From the NCBI GenBank assembly GCA_963847595.1, contig CAWKAJ010000001.1:186001-250000 (forward strand): DNA of 64,000 nucleotides. The letters run 5' to 3'. Position 1 is the first letter of the stretch; each line of letters begins with the position of its first letter. The stretch is from JACWAE01 sp963847595. Its GTDB lineage: Bacteria; Chloroflexota; Dehalococcoidia; SZUA-161. Below are positions 25,597-34,199 of this stretch, one piece after another. The translations under genes and the position numbers were made by a program. Under the pieces are notes generated by a model. It was not told where the DNA came from, searched no databases, and was given only the letters and a program-made list of their open reading frames with translations.

Positions 25597-25943
25597 TGCC
25601 AATGCCTCCTTCAATGCATCCTTGGCTCTTACAAAGTCCTCATCACAATTAAGGGTATAATGAGATTGTCTCTCGCACGAAGTTTCGCTCGTGTTCTAAT
25701 CACAGAGAATAGTCTATAGCAGCAGTCAGGGGAATAGCCCATCGGTTCAAATATGGTTAGGAAATCGTACCTGAGACAACCGTACTTGCCCTAAATACTC
25801 TTTAAACCACCCCAGTGCCAACATTCACGCAGAGCAACATCTCAATGCCACACCTGCACATATAACTCATCGCTTGACACCAGATTAGACAGGACGTTAT
25901 GCTATTCACAGTGTGACTCGGGATATGGCAAAAAGGGGGAACG
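25597..25943. other. Divergent intergenic region, 347 bp
   Basis: No gene is seen. It should hold the promoter of the 81-aa protein (-) and that of the barrel-like protein (+). A plus-strand promoter candidate is TTGACA at 25874-25879 with TATGCT at 25898-25903 (18-bp spacer). An imperfect palindrome around CGCACGAAGTTTCGCTCG lies at about 25674-25691. Confidence 0.5.
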
Positions 25944-26735
25944 ATGAGCAAGCTTCTGGAGAAGCTGGAGCGGATTTCTAACGATAGCGGCCAGCCCATG
26001 GGTTTCGGGGCTGTGGTGTCCCGGACAAAGACTTCACCGATGTTGACCATTGCCAGTGTGCCCACAGGAAATGCGCAGTTGATAAGCATCGCCGCAAAGG
26101 AAGGCGCTGATGCTTTGTTACTCACCGTGGAGAATTTGGAGAAGGATAGCAAAACGCTAGCTAAAATGAACCGCGCTAAGGCTGAAATTCCCTGGGGCGT
26201 ATTTCTGGAGAAAGTGAGTAAGGAGGACATTGGACAACTCATTGAACTTGGCTGCGATTTTGTTGTGTTCGACCCGGCCCAGACCCAGGCAGCGGTCCTG
26301 ATGGAGGAGAAGCTCGGTAAGGTGCTCAGGATTGATACCTCATTGCCCGAAAACCTGGCAAAGTCAATAAATCGCCTTCAAGTGGACGCAGTGCTCCTCA
26401 ATCCGGTTGGGGGAGGAGAGACTGCCTTTACCATCCATCAGCTAATGGTCTTGGAGCGTCTGGCTGGCAGCACAGGGAAGTATGTCTTAATGACAATGCC
26501 CCTCGGCTTATCAACCAGCGATATCGAGATTTTATGGGGGCTGGGAGCGCGCGGGTTAGTCGTGGACATGACTTTGGAGCAGCCCGAGCAGAGGCTATCC
26601 CAGGTGAAGGAAGCTATCCGGCAGCTACCTGCAACACATAAGAAGTCCAGGGAGAAATTCAGAGCAACGCTTCCTGCATCGATAACCCCGTCGGAGAAGG
26701 CAGCGCCCGAAGAAGATGAAGATGAGGAGCCTTAA
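25944..26735 (+). CDS. Hypothetical TIM-barrel-like protein (263 aa)
   Basis: The sequence alternates short beta strands and helices (ISIAAKEGADALLLTVENLE, LGCDFVVFDPAQTQAAVL, DAVLLNPVGGGETAFTIHQL, GLGARGLVVDMTLEQPEQRL), like a (beta/alpha)8 barrel related to phosphate-binding or aldolase-type folds. No catalytic signature is recognised. The C-terminus is a long acidic, disordered tail. The start has AAAAAGGGGGAACG just upstream. Its stop overlaps the stop of the convergent gene by 4 bp. Confidence 0.7.
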   Translation: MSKLLEKLERISNDSGQPMGFGAVVSRTKTSPMLTIASVPTGNAQLISIAAKEGADALLLTVENLEKDSKTLAKMNRAKAEIPWGVFLEKVSKEDIGQLIELGCDFVVFDPAQTQAAVLMEEKLGKVLRIDTSLPENLAKSINRLQVDAVLLNPVGGGETAFTIHQLMVLERLAGSTGKYVLMTMPLGLSTSDIEILWGLGARGLVVDMTLEQPEQRLSQVKEAIRQLPATHKKSREKFRATLPASITPSEKAAPEEDEDEEP

Positions 26736-27049
26736 CCCAACACAAAAGCCAGGATTATAATTATCACAATAATCGCCCCGGTTAGTATCCCCACCCTCTT
26801 CAGGTCATCTCTTACGTATTTATAGTCAGGAATGGTGAGCCTTAGCCCGGGTGTCTTGGGCCCCCTTTGTGTAGTCGGGCTCTTGGGAGGAGGGGAGCTC
26901 TTTTTTGTGCTGGTTGTTGCAACTGCCTCCTGAGGCTTGGGAGTAGAGACTGCCTGTGGTTGAGGGCCAGGTCTAGCTAACTGCCGTTTCCTTCTCGATT
27001 TACTGAGTTCCGAATATTTTGCTGCTCTCTTGCGCGATTTCTTGGCCAT
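26732..27049 (-). CDS. Small tail-anchored membrane protein (105 aa)
   Basis: The N-terminus is very basic (MAKKSRKRAAKYSELSKSRR). A Pro/Thr-rich linker follows, and the protein ends in one transmembrane helix (ILTGAIIVIIIILAFVLG). The layout suggests a cytosolic basic domain anchored at its C-terminus. ATG 27049 has AGAGGA about 10 nt upstream; a TTG at 27082 would add 11 residues. No family is recognised. Confidence 0.6.
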   Translation of the reverse strand: MAKKSRKRAAKYSELSKSRRKRQLARPGPQPQAVSTPKPQEAVATTSTKKSSPPPKSPTTQRGPKTPGLRLTIPDYKYVRDDLKRVGILTGAIIVIIIILAFVLG

Positions 27050-27146
27050 ATTCTCAAGTCCTCTTTTTGCCTGCTGGCTCAACCATCTATGCTAATTTAC
27101 GCCTAATTCTAGCCCTTTGAGGATGCTTTGGCAAGTGGCAAGAATG

Positions 27147-27263
27147 GAGGTCGTTTAGCAACTGGGGAGTGCAGAGGGGCTTTGCCCCTCTGCCAGGGGT
27201 TTGGGGATATCCCCCAAAGCTTGGGGGATATAGGGGGTTGAAAAGACGTTTATGAACACTCTC
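27147..27263. mobile_element. MITE-like element, copy 3a
   Basis: The left end is GAGGTCGTTTAGCAACTGGG and the right end is ACGTTTATGAACACTCTC, whose reverse complement is an imperfect match to the left. The flanks carry the direct repeat AAGAAT (27140-27145 and 27264-27269). Inside are the three family hairpins. Confidence 0.8.
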
Positions 27264-27272
27264 AAGAATATA

Positions 27273-27407
27273 GAGGTCGTTTAACAACTGGGGAGTGCAG
27301 AGGGGCAAAGCCCCTTTGCCAGGGGTTTGGGGATGTCCCCCCAAATCTTAAAAGTCCCCCAAGATTGGGGGATATAGGGGGTTGAAAAGACGTTTATGAA
27401 CGCTCTC
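27273..27407. mobile_element. MITE-like element, copy 3b
   Basis: The left end is GAGGTCGTTTAACAACTGGG and the right end is ACGTTTATGAACGCTCTC. It is flanked by AAGAATATA (27264-27272) and AAGAATGTA (27408-27416), 8 of 9 identical. With copy 3a it gives a tandem pair whose flanking repeat occurs three times. Confidence 0.85.
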
Positions 27408-27478
27408 AAGAATGTAGAGCGCACCTGATAGACACAAACCCCGCCGTGTGATAGACTCTGGCGTGATGGGGGCTTTTC

Positions 27479-28507
27479 GTGAATACCAATGTACGCGAGG
27501 CAATGCTGTATGAGAAGCTAGGTGACTCCGTAGTTCGCTGCCACGTTTGCCAGTGGCGCTGCGTCATCCGGCCACAGAAATTTGGACTGTGCCAGGTGCG
27601 CCAGAATAGGGACGGCATCCTCCATGTCCTGAACTACAGCGAGGTATCCTCCGCGGCAGTCGACCCCATCGAAAAGAAACCCCTGTTCCACTTCTATCCC
27701 ACAAGCCTGGCTTTCTCCCTCGGCGGCTGGGGCTGCAACTTCCATTGCAAGCACTGTCAGAACTGGCAAATCTCGTGTCAGGCCCCCTGGGAAGAAAAAC
27801 GGGACTCTCAGCATATATCGCCAGAGAGCTCAATTGAACTCGCTAAACGCTATGATTGTCAGGGCATCGCCTGGACGTATAACGAGCCTGCCATTTGGTT
27901 GGAGTACACTCTGGATTCGGCCAAGCTCGCCAAAGCGGCGGGGCTGTATACCGTATATGTGACCAACGGTTACTCTACGCCCGAGGCACTGGATACCATG
28001 GGCCCTTATCTCGATGCCTGGAGAGTCGATGTCAAAGGTTTTTCAGACGACTTTTACATGAAACTCGCCAAGGTATCCAAGTGGCGCGGTATCCTTGAGG
28101 TCGCGGAGAGAGCACAGCAGAAGTGGAAGATGCATGTCGAGGTAATCACCAACATCATCCCCACCCTGAACGACGATGACGCCCAGCTAGAGGGCATCGC
28201 CACCTGGATCAAAGACCGCCTGGGTGAACTGACCCCCTGGCATGTGACGCGATTCTACCCACAATACCAACTGCAGAATCTGCCGCCTACGCCGGTGGCG
28301 ACAATCGAGAGAGCTTACAGCATCGGGCAAAAGGCTGGCCTTCGTTTCATCTATGTGGGCAACCTGCACGGACACAAAGGAGAGAATACCACTTGTTACT
28401 CCTGCGGCAGGGTGGTAGTGCAGCGAGTAGGCTATCAGACCAAGATAGTGGGTCTCAATGGCTCTAAGTGCCGCTTCTGCGGGGCGGAGCTCAATTTTAG
28501 GACGTAA
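27479..28507 (+). CDS. amrS: AmmeMemoRadiSam system radical SAM enzyme
   Basis: A 342-residue radical SAM protein of the AmrS/PflA-like group. The N-terminus has a cysteine set (RCHVCQWRCVI, GLCQVRQN). The SAM cluster motif is C-x3-C-x2-C in GCNFHCKHCQNWQIS. The C-terminus has a further CysX2Cys pair set (TCYSCGRVV, SKCRFCGAEL), probably a zinc ribbon. The reaction is not known. It heads a three-gene group with Memo and AMMECR1 proteins. GTG 27479 has a GGGGG about 7 nt upstream; ATG 27503 is the alternative. Confidence 0.9.
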   Translation: MNTNVREAMLYEKLGDSVVRCHVCQWRCVIRPQKFGLCQVRQNRDGILHVLNYSEVSSAAVDPIEKKPLFHFYPTSLAFSLGGWGCNFHCKHCQNWQISCQAPWEEKRDSQHISPESSIELAKRYDCQGIAWTYNEPAIWLEYTLDSAKLAKAAGLYTVYVTNGYSTPEALDTMGPYLDAWRVDVKGFSDDFYMKLAKVSKWRGILEVAERAQQKWKMHVEVITNIIPTLNDDDAQLEGIATWIKDRLGELTPWHVTRFYPQYQLQNLPPTPVATIERAYSIGQKAGLRFIYVGNLHGHKGENTTCYSCGRVVVQRVGYQTKIVGLNGSKCRFCGAELNFRT

Positions 28508-28530
28508 TCCTAAAAAATAAGGGGGCTACG

Positions 28531-29337
28531 ATGATTAGAGAGCCGATTGTAGCCGGACAATTCTATCCCGGCTCGCCTTCCTCACTGGAAGCTCAAATCA
28601 GCAAATTCATCGATAAAAAGGCACAAAAGGAAGATGTTATCGGCCTGGTCTCGCCGCACGCCGGATATATTTACTCAGGCGCTGTGGCCGGTGCTGCTAT
28701 ATCGCGAATCAAGCTCAAAGATACCTTCGTAATCATGGGGCCCAACCACACAGGTTACGGCAAACCTTTCAGCATCATGACAGAAGGCTCCTGGCTAACA
28801 CCTTTGGGCAAAGTGGAGATAGACTCGCAACTCGGCAAAAAAATTCTGGCAGAATCGAAAAACCTGGAAGAAGACCAGGTAGCGCATCTTTACGAACACT
28901 CAGTTGAGGTTCAAATACCTTTTTTACAATATCTCAAGAAGGACTTCAAGATAGTTCCCATCGTGCTCTCACATGGCCCCAGAGCCGCTTATAAGGAGAT
29001 CGGCAGGGCTATAGCGAAAGCGATCAAAGATACAAAGATTGAGGCAGTGATAATTGCCAGCAGCGACATGACTCACTATGAGTCGCAGGAATCCGCAAAA
29101 AGGAAGGATACCCAGGCCATAAACGCCATACTGGAACTGAATGAAGACGAGCTGCTGAATCGCATCGACAAGCTGAACATCTCGATGTGCGGCTATGCGC
29201 CGGCAGTGAGTCTCATTTCGGCTGCGAAGGAACTCGGGGCCACGAAAGCGGAACTGGTCAAATATCAAACCAGCGGCGATGTAACCGGCGATTATTCCGG
29301 CGTGGTAGGCTATGCCGGGATAATAGTGAAGAGGTAA
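28531..29337 (+). CDS. amrB: AmmeMemoRadiSam system protein B (Memo family)
   Basis: A Memo-like protein of 268 residues, structurally related to class III extradiol dioxygenases, with a possible metal site. The motifs are REPIVAGQFYPGSPSSLEAQ, LVSPHAGYIYSGAVAG, MGPNHTGYG, EHSVEVQIPFLQYL, and ASSDMTHYE; the conserved His and Asp residues lie in these. GGGGGC at about 7 nt gives a clear RBS. The gene lies 23 bp after amrS. Confidence 0.92.
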   Translation: MIREPIVAGQFYPGSPSSLEAQISKFIDKKAQKEDVIGLVSPHAGYIYSGAVAGAAISRIKLKDTFVIMGPNHTGYGKPFSIMTEGSWLTPLGKVEIDSQLGKKILAESKNLEEDQVAHLYEHSVEVQIPFLQYLKKDFKIVPIVLSHGPRAAYKEIGRAIAKAIKDTKIEAVIIASSDMTHYESQESAKRKDTQAINAILELNEDELLNRIDKLNISMCGYAPAVSLISAAKELGATKAELVKYQTSGDVTGDYSGVVGYAGIIVKR

Positions 29338-29350
29338 TGGGGGTGAAGCT

Positions 29351-29872
29351 ATGAAATCCGAGAAAACACACCCGTTGACAAAGCTGGCCAAGGAAACGGT
29401 AGAGAGCTATGTCCGGAAAAAGGAGCTTCCCCAGCCCAAGGAACTGTCACCGGAGATGAAGGAGCAGGCCGGGGTTTTCGTATGCATCAAGAAGCACGGC
29501 AGACTGAGAGGCTGCATCGGAACATTCGAGCCGACGAAGTCCAATGTGGCTCAGGAGACAATGGCCAACGCCATATCATCAGCGACCCGAGACCCGCGTT
29601 TTCCCCCAGTGGCTACGGCAGAGCTTTCTGACCTTACCTACAGCGTGGATGTGCTCACCAAACCGGTGCCGGTGAAAAGCAAGGACGAGCTTGACCCCAA
29701 AAAGTATGGGGTCATCGTGGAGAGCGGAGGACGGCGGGGTCTGCTGCTTCCCGACCTCGAAGGTGTTGATACCGTGGAGCAGCAGATAGACATTTGCCGC
29801 CAGAAAGCCGGTATATACTCCGACGAGCCGGTAAAGCTCTACAAGTTCGAGGTGAAAAGGTACGGGGAATAA
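29351..29872 (+). CDS. amrA: AmmeMemoRadiSam system protein A (AMMECR1 domain)
   Basis: An AMMECR1-domain protein of 173 residues. The family hallmark is GVFVCIKKHGRLRGCIGTFEP with the LRGCIG core. Also present are ATRDPRFPPV, DLTYSVDVLTKP and GVIVESGGRRGLLLPDLEGV. It completes the amrS-amrB-amrA trio. The human homologue AMMECR1 and Memo have separate disease and signalling links, but the bacterial role is not established. Confidence 0.93.
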   Translation: MKSEKTHPLTKLAKETVESYVRKKELPQPKELSPEMKEQAGVFVCIKKHGRLRGCIGTFEPTKSNVAQETMANAISSATRDPRFPPVATAELSDLTYSVDVLTKPVPVKSKDELDPKKYGVIVESGGRRGLLLPDLEGVDTVEQQIDICRQKAGIYSDEPVKLYKFEVKRYGE

Positions 29873-29912
29873 GAACTTCTCTGCCAGGGTTGAGTACACT
29901 TTTAAAATAACG

Positions 29913-29942
29913 TAGGGGCGAAGCGCTGCTTCGCCCTCCGCC
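29913..29942. repeat. GTAGGGGC-type palindrome
   Basis: GTAGGGGCGAAGC-GCT-GCTTCGCCC. GGGCGAAGC and GCTTCGCCC are a perfect 9-bp stem. It belongs to a group of GTAGGGGC-led palindromes also seen at 36807-36832, 43873-43898 and 59514-59540. It may terminate the amr transcript. Confidence 0.55.
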
Positions 29943-29991
29943 AAACTAGGGATTAAAAATTCAAGCTGCCACTTTGGCTTTAGTATTCGGG

Positions 29992-30020
29992 ATGACATAA
30001 TGGTATATATATGTTATAAT
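29992..30020 (+). promoter_or_regulatory. Promoter of the toxin-antitoxin pair
   Basis: ATGACA (29992-29997), a 17-bp spacer and a perfect TATAAT (30015-30020). The AT-rich stretch TATATATATGTTATA over the -10 is a plausible operator for the ribbon-helix-helix antitoxin. Confidence 0.6.
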
Positions 30021-30049
30021 AGTGTCAGAGTGTTTTGCTGGAGTTTGCG

Positions 30050-30289
30050 ATGAAAAAGACCATGATTTATCTTCCCGAGGAAATCCACGAAGGACTCAGA
30101 AGGTTGGCTTTTGAAGAGAAAACGTCGATTGCCGAGCTAATCCGACGTGCTGTAGAGCAAGCCTACCATGAGGATTTAGAAGATGTCCGAGATATGGAGA
30201 ATGAACTAGCCCATTATCGTGCCCACCCAGAGACAGCGATTAGTTTTGAGGAATATCGTCGGAAACGGCTAGGCAATGCACAGGATTGA
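30050..30289 (+). CDS. Ribbon-helix-helix (CopG-type) antitoxin
   Basis: The 79-residue protein opens with the beta strand of an RHH fold (KKTMIYLPEEIHEGLRRLA) followed by two helices (TSIAELIRRAVEQAY). An acidic C-terminal tail is likely to wrap the toxin. ATG 30050 matches the RHH start; an upstream in-frame TTG at 30035 is unlikely. It overlaps the toxin gene by 14 bp, typical of TA pairs. The dimer is expected to bind the operator over the -10. Confidence 0.85.
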   Translation: MKKTMIYLPEEIHEGLRRLAFEEKTSIAELIRRAVEQAYHEDLEDVRDMENELAHYRAHPETAISFEEYRRKRLGNAQD

Positions 30290-30545
30290 GCTAACTCGTA
30301 GAGCAAAGAAAGAACTAGATAAGCTCCCGCTCAAAGACTTCAAACAAATTGATGCAGTTATTTGGGCATTGACGAAAGAACCTAGGCCACAGGGCGTTAA
30401 GAAGCTGAAAGGCGCTATCCACAGAGTCCGCGCTGGCGATTGGCGCATTATCTACGCTGTTTTCGATAAGGACAAATTAGTAATCGTGGGCAAGGTAGCC
30501 AAGCGATCTAAGCGAACCTACGACAAGTTGGAGGAGCTTTTCTAG
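30276..30545 (+). CDS. RelE/ParE-family toxin
   Basis: An 89-residue protein with the family pattern: RIELTRRAKKELDKLP, a helical middle, then KLKGAIHRVRAGDWRIIYAVFDKDKLVIVG with the RVRxGDWRIIY strand and the end KVAKRSKRTYDK. The match to mRNA-interferase-like RelE is better than to gyrase-poison ParE, but the target cannot be decided from the sequence. Paired with the RHH antitoxin upstream. Confidence 0.88.
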   Translation: MHRIELTRRAKKELDKLPLKDFKQIDAVIWALTKEPRPQGVKKLKGAIHRVRAGDWRIIYAVFDKDKLVIVGKVAKRSKRTYDKLEELF

Positions 30546-30597
30546 GCTTGTCGCAAGAGATAAGCATCAAGACCTCTAAGGCAAAAGAGTAGAAACA

Positions 30598-31983
30598 ATG
30601 AAACAGACTAGAAAAGAAAAAGGCCCGGACCTGTTCCAATACTCCGGCGAAAGTCAATTGGGGCGTGAAGCCCCTCTTGCTGCACGCATGAGGCCTGGGA
30701 ATTTTGACGAGTTTGTGGGGCAGGAGCACATTTTGGGTGAAGGCCATGTGCTGAGAAAGAGCATCGAGGCCGACCAGCTTCCCTCCATCATCTTCTGGGG
30801 CCCTCCTGGCAGCGGCAAGACTACCCTGGCTAACATCATCGCCAGCGTCACCAAGTCGCACTTCAGCCCCATATCTGCGGTAGCTTCCGGCGTCGCCGAC
30901 CTGCGCCGCATCGTGGAAGAGGCTAAGGAGCGCCGCGCCTTGCAGCAGCAGAGAACCATCCTTTTCATCGACGAGATACACCGCTTTAACAAAGCACAAC
31001 AGGACGCCATACTCCCCTATGTGGAGAACGGCACCATCACCCTCATCGGCGCTACCACCGAAAACCCGTCCTTCGAGGTCATCTCTCCCCTGCTCTCCCG
31101 CTGCCGCGTGTTCACCCTGAACGCGCTGACCGAAGAACAGGTCAAACTCATCGTGCAGCGGGCTATCGGAGATGAGGAACGGGGGCTGGGCAAGATGAAG
31201 CTGGAACTCGACGATGAGGCTCTCAAGTTCTTATTAGTTATGTCAAATGGCGACGGAAGGGTTGCGCTCAATGCTCTGGAGCTTGCCGCCTCGACGACCG
31301 CACCTTCGGAAGACGGCAAGAGGCATATCAAACTCAGCGCCATCGAAGATGCTATCCAGCACCGCGCCCTGCTCTACGATAGGGCTGGCGAGGAACACTA
31401 CAACATTATCTCCGCCTTGCATAAATCGCTGCGTGGCTCAGACCCCGATGCTGCCCTCTACTGGCTGGGTAGAATGCTGGAAGCCGGGGAAGACCCGCTC
31501 TACATCGTCCGGAGACTGATACGATTCGCCTCGGAAGACATAGGCATGGCCGATCCCCAGGCGCTGGTCATCGCCACCTCAGCCCAGCAGGCAGTCCACT
31601 TTGTGGGCATGCCCGAAGGCAACCTGGCTTTAGCTCAGGCGGTGGTCTATCTGGCGACCGCACCCAAGAGCAACTCTTTGTACACAGCCTACTCCCAGGT
31701 GCAGCAGGATGTGGAAAGGACTAGAAACGACCCTGTCCCGCTCCATCTGCGCAATCCGGTCACCAGGCTGATGCGCGATGTAGGCTACGGCAAAGGCTAT
31801 AAATACGCCCACAACTTCCCCGGACATTTCGTGGAGCAGCAGAACCTGCCCGATTCCCTCCAGGGTAAAAAATACTATGAGCCGGGCGAGCAGGGCTTTG
31901 AGAAAGAAATAGATAGCAGGCTCAAGAAATGGCACGGAAGAGGGAAGAGTGAGGAACAAACTAAAAAAGAGGACAAACCATGA
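30598..31983 (+). CDS. rarA: Replication-associated recombination protein A (RarA/MgsA)
   Basis: An AAA+ ATPase of the clamp-loader-like group that acts at stalled replication forks. The 461-residue protein has ARMRPGNFDEFVGQEHILG, Walker A WGPPGSGKTTLANII, Walker B LFIDEIHRFNKAQQDAILPYVE (split: FIDEIHRFNKAQQ), sensor GATTENPSFEV and the C-terminal MgsA-type tetramerisation region. It overlaps the next gene by ATGA. Confidence 0.93.
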   Translation: MKQTRKEKGPDLFQYSGESQLGREAPLAARMRPGNFDEFVGQEHILGEGHVLRKSIEADQLPSIIFWGPPGSGKTTLANIIASVTKSHFSPISAVASGVADLRRIVEEAKERRALQQQRTILFIDEIHRFNKAQQDAILPYVENGTITLIGATTENPSFEVISPLLSRCRVFTLNALTEEQVKLIVQRAIGDEERGLGKMKLELDDEALKFLLVMSNGDGRVALNALELAASTTAPSEDGKRHIKLSAIEDAIQHRALLYDRAGEEHYNIISALHKSLRGSDPDAALYWLGRMLEAGEDPLYIVRRLIRFASEDIGMADPQALVIATSAQQAVHFVGMPEGNLALAQAVVYLATAPKSNSLYTAYSQVQQDVERTRNDPVPLHLRNPVTRLMRDVGYGKGYKYAHNFPGHFVEQQNLPDSLQGKKYYEPGEQGFEKEIDSRLKKWHGRGKSEEQTKKEDKP

Positions 31984-32627
31984 TAGAGAGCAGAGTGAAG
32001 TTCCCCTGCGGCGACCTCATTCTTGAGGGCATGACCACCGTGCCTGAAAGCAAAGGCCCTTTCGCTGGCGTGGTAGTCTGTCATCCGCACCCTCAGTATG
32101 GTGGCGACATGAACAATAACGTGGTCGTACCGGTCTGCCAGGCTCTGGCGCAGGCATCGATCGCTTCCCTGAGATTCAACTTTCGCGGTGTGGGCGCAAG
32201 CCAGGGCAAGTTCGGTGATGGCATCGGGGAAAAGGAAGACGTCGTAGCAGCAATCTCCTGCCTGTCGAAGCTGGAGGCAGTTGATAAAGAGAGAATCGGG
32301 CTTTGCGGTTATTCCTTCGGAGGTGCAGTATCTTTGGAGGTCGCCCCTGCCGACGAGAGAGTGAAGGCCCTGGCTCTGGTATCGCCGGCTATATCCACAT
32401 ACGTCCCACTGACGCAATACACCAAACCCAAACTAATCATCTGCGGCGGCGCCGACCAGTTCGTGAGCATTATTTCCCTGCAGCGCCTTGCCGAGGAGCT
32501 GCCCCCACCAAATGACTTCGAGCTAATATCCGGGGCTGACCACTTCTGGGGAGGCTATGAAGACAAGGTGGCTGCCAGGATCGCTGCCTTCTTCGTAGAC
32601 ACACTCAAGTTACCAATACCGAGCTAG
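31980..32627 (+). CDS. Alpha/beta hydrolase
   Basis: A protein of 215 residues with the hydrolase fold. The oxyanion strand is VVVCHPHPQYGGDMNNNVV, the nucleophile elbow GYSFGGAVS with Ser near residue 108, and a late GADHFWGG supplying the His. Relatives include dienelactone-hydrolase-like and YpfH-like proteins; the substrate is unknown. Translationally coupled to rarA. Confidence 0.8.
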   Translation: MIESRVKFPCGDLILEGMTTVPESKGPFAGVVVCHPHPQYGGDMNNNVVVPVCQALAQASIASLRFNFRGVGASQGKFGDGIGEKEDVVAAISCLSKLEAVDKERIGLCGYSFGGAVSLEVAPADERVKALALVSPAISTYVPLTQYTKPKLIICGGADQFVSIISLQRLAEELPPPNDFELISGADHFWGGYEDKVAARIAAFFVDTLKLPIPS

Positions 32628-32735
32628 CTGGCTCCCCTACAAACCTTCCTGCCGAGATGCATTGTGAAGTTGTGCGCCTTTCCCGGATATGCTAAACTCG
32701 AATTCTATCATGGTAAATCGCTGCAACGTATCACG

Positions 32736-33239
32736 ATGACAAATTCGAACCACTCCACACGTAAAGCGACCAGAGGGCTGCTCCTGCTCATAATAGCATT
32801 GGCTGTGGTTGGCCTCGACCAGCTCACCAAATACCTTGTCAGAGCGAATATGGAGCTGGGGCAGTCGATACCGAGAGAAGGCATATTCAGGTTAACTTAC
32901 GTCACCAATACCGGTGGCGCCTTCGGGATCCTCGCCAACCAGGCATTTCTCCTGGCCGTTGCTGCTATTATCGGCGTCTCGGTGTTCCTCTTCTATCTTC
33001 GCTACATACCGTTAGAGAGCACACTGCTGAAAGTAGGACTGGGGCTCGCCTTCGGAGGCGCTGTTGGCAATCTCGTCGACCGCCTCCGTTTCGGAGGGAA
33101 GGTCACCGATTTCATCGACATTGGTGCCTGGCCTGTGTTCAATGTGGCTGACATGTCCTTAGTCGTGGGCACCATCATCATCGCGTGTTATCTGTTATTC
33201 TTTGCACCGAAGAAAGCCTCCAAAAGCGCGCAAAGATGA
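32736..33239 (+). CDS. lspA: Lipoprotein signal peptidase (SPase II)
   Basis: Membrane aspartyl protease that removes signal peptides from prolipoproteins such as those at 8806, 9843 and 36203. The 167-residue protein has four transmembrane segments, VVGLDQLTKYLV near the N-terminus, and the catalytic Asp motifs VGNLVDRLRFGGKVTDFIDI and PVFNVADM. ATG 32736 is chosen because it gives the family's usual length; an upstream ATG at 32664 would add 24 residues. It overlaps rluD by ATGA. Confidence 0.93.
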   Translation: MTNSNHSTRKATRGLLLLIIALAVVGLDQLTKYLVRANMELGQSIPREGIFRLTYVTNTGGAFGILANQAFLLAVAAIIGVSVFLFYLRYIPLESTLLKVGLGLAFGGAVGNLVDRLRFGGKVTDFIDIGAWPVFNVADMSLVVGTIIIACYLLFFAPKKASKSAQR

Positions 33240-34180
33240 ATAGAAGGCTTGAGTTTACCGCCTCTTGTTCTGGCGAACGCCTCGATAAGTACATAGCGGA
33301 GCAGTGCCGGATTTCGCGCTCTTACTCTCAGAAGCTGATAGACGAAGGTCAGGTCGCAGTCAATGGCCATGCCGCCAAACCGAGTCAGAAGCTCAACACA
33401 GGCGATAAGATAGTTGTATCCATACCCCCGCCATCGCCTATTGCACTGACAGCCGAGGATATACCGCTTAAGGTTGTCTACGAGGATAACGACCTCATAG
33501 TTGTAGATAAGCCAGCAGGATTACTGGTTCACCCCGCCGCCGGTCAACATACAGGTACGCTGGTGAACGCCATACTGGCCCGCTGCCCCGACCTCGGCGA
33601 GATTAACGGCTCGGTGCGACCCGGTATTGTGCACCGACTGGACAAAGACACATCCGGCCTGATGATGGTAGCCAAGAATGATGCTGCCCAGAAGAGCCTC
33701 TCTCGCCAGATAAAACAGCGCTCCATCAAGAAGGGATACCTTGCCCTGGTTTCAGGGCATCTAACACCGAAGCGGGGAGCTATCGATGCCCCCATAGGCC
33801 GACATCCACAGGACAGGAAGAGAATGGCGGTGGTCTCAGGAGGCAGGGAGGCAAGAACAGAGTATAGAGTGCTCAAATATTTCGATGATTACACATTGGT
33901 CGAGGCAATGCCTGAGACCGGGCGTACTCATCAGATAAGGGTGCATTTCGCCGCCATAGGCCACCCCATCTTCGGCGACCACATTTACGGGAGAAGGTCA
34001 GCGATACTGGGGCGGCAATTTCTCCACGCCCACCGACTGGGCTTCAGGCTGCCTTCAAGCGGGGATGTGGTCGAATTCAAGTCAGAGCTGCCCCCGGACC
34101 TGAAGGAAGTACTGGAGCAGCTTACTGCTGATACTAGTCCAAAAGTAGCATTGCGAACCAGTGCCAACGTGTTAGAATGA
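33236..34180 (+). CDS. RluA-family 23S rRNA pseudouridine synthase (RluD-like)
   Basis: The 314-residue protein has an N-terminal S4 RNA-binding domain (ERLDKYIAEQCRISRSYSQK). A pseudouridine synthase domain follows with the catalytic Asp in GIVHRLDKDTSGLMMVAKN, then PETGRTHQIRVHFAAIGHPI. The lspA-rluD order is very common. The ATG overlaps the lspA stop. Confidence 0.92.
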   Translation: MNRRLEFTASCSGERLDKYIAEQCRISRSYSQKLIDEGQVAVNGHAAKPSQKLNTGDKIVVSIPPPSPIALTAEDIPLKVVYEDNDLIVVDKPAGLLVHPAAGQHTGTLVNAILARCPDLGEINGSVRPGIVHRLDKDTSGLMMVAKNDAAQKSLSRQIKQRSIKKGYLALVSGHLTPKRGAIDAPIGRHPQDRKRMAVVSGGREARTEYRVLKYFDDYTLVEAMPETGRTHQIRVHFAAIGHPIFGDHIYGRRSAILGRQFLHAHRLGFRLPSSGDVVEFKSELPPDLKEVLEQLTADTSPKVALRTSANVLE

Positions 34181-34199
34181 CAGGCATGAAAGAGGCTAA

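Noticed and set aside
27087..27344. 85-aa minus-strand frame encoding repeated PQTPGKGALPLCTPQLLNDL-like segments
   Set aside because: It is a translation of the MITE-like elements. The same peptide appears wherever the repeat is read in reverse, so it is an artefact.
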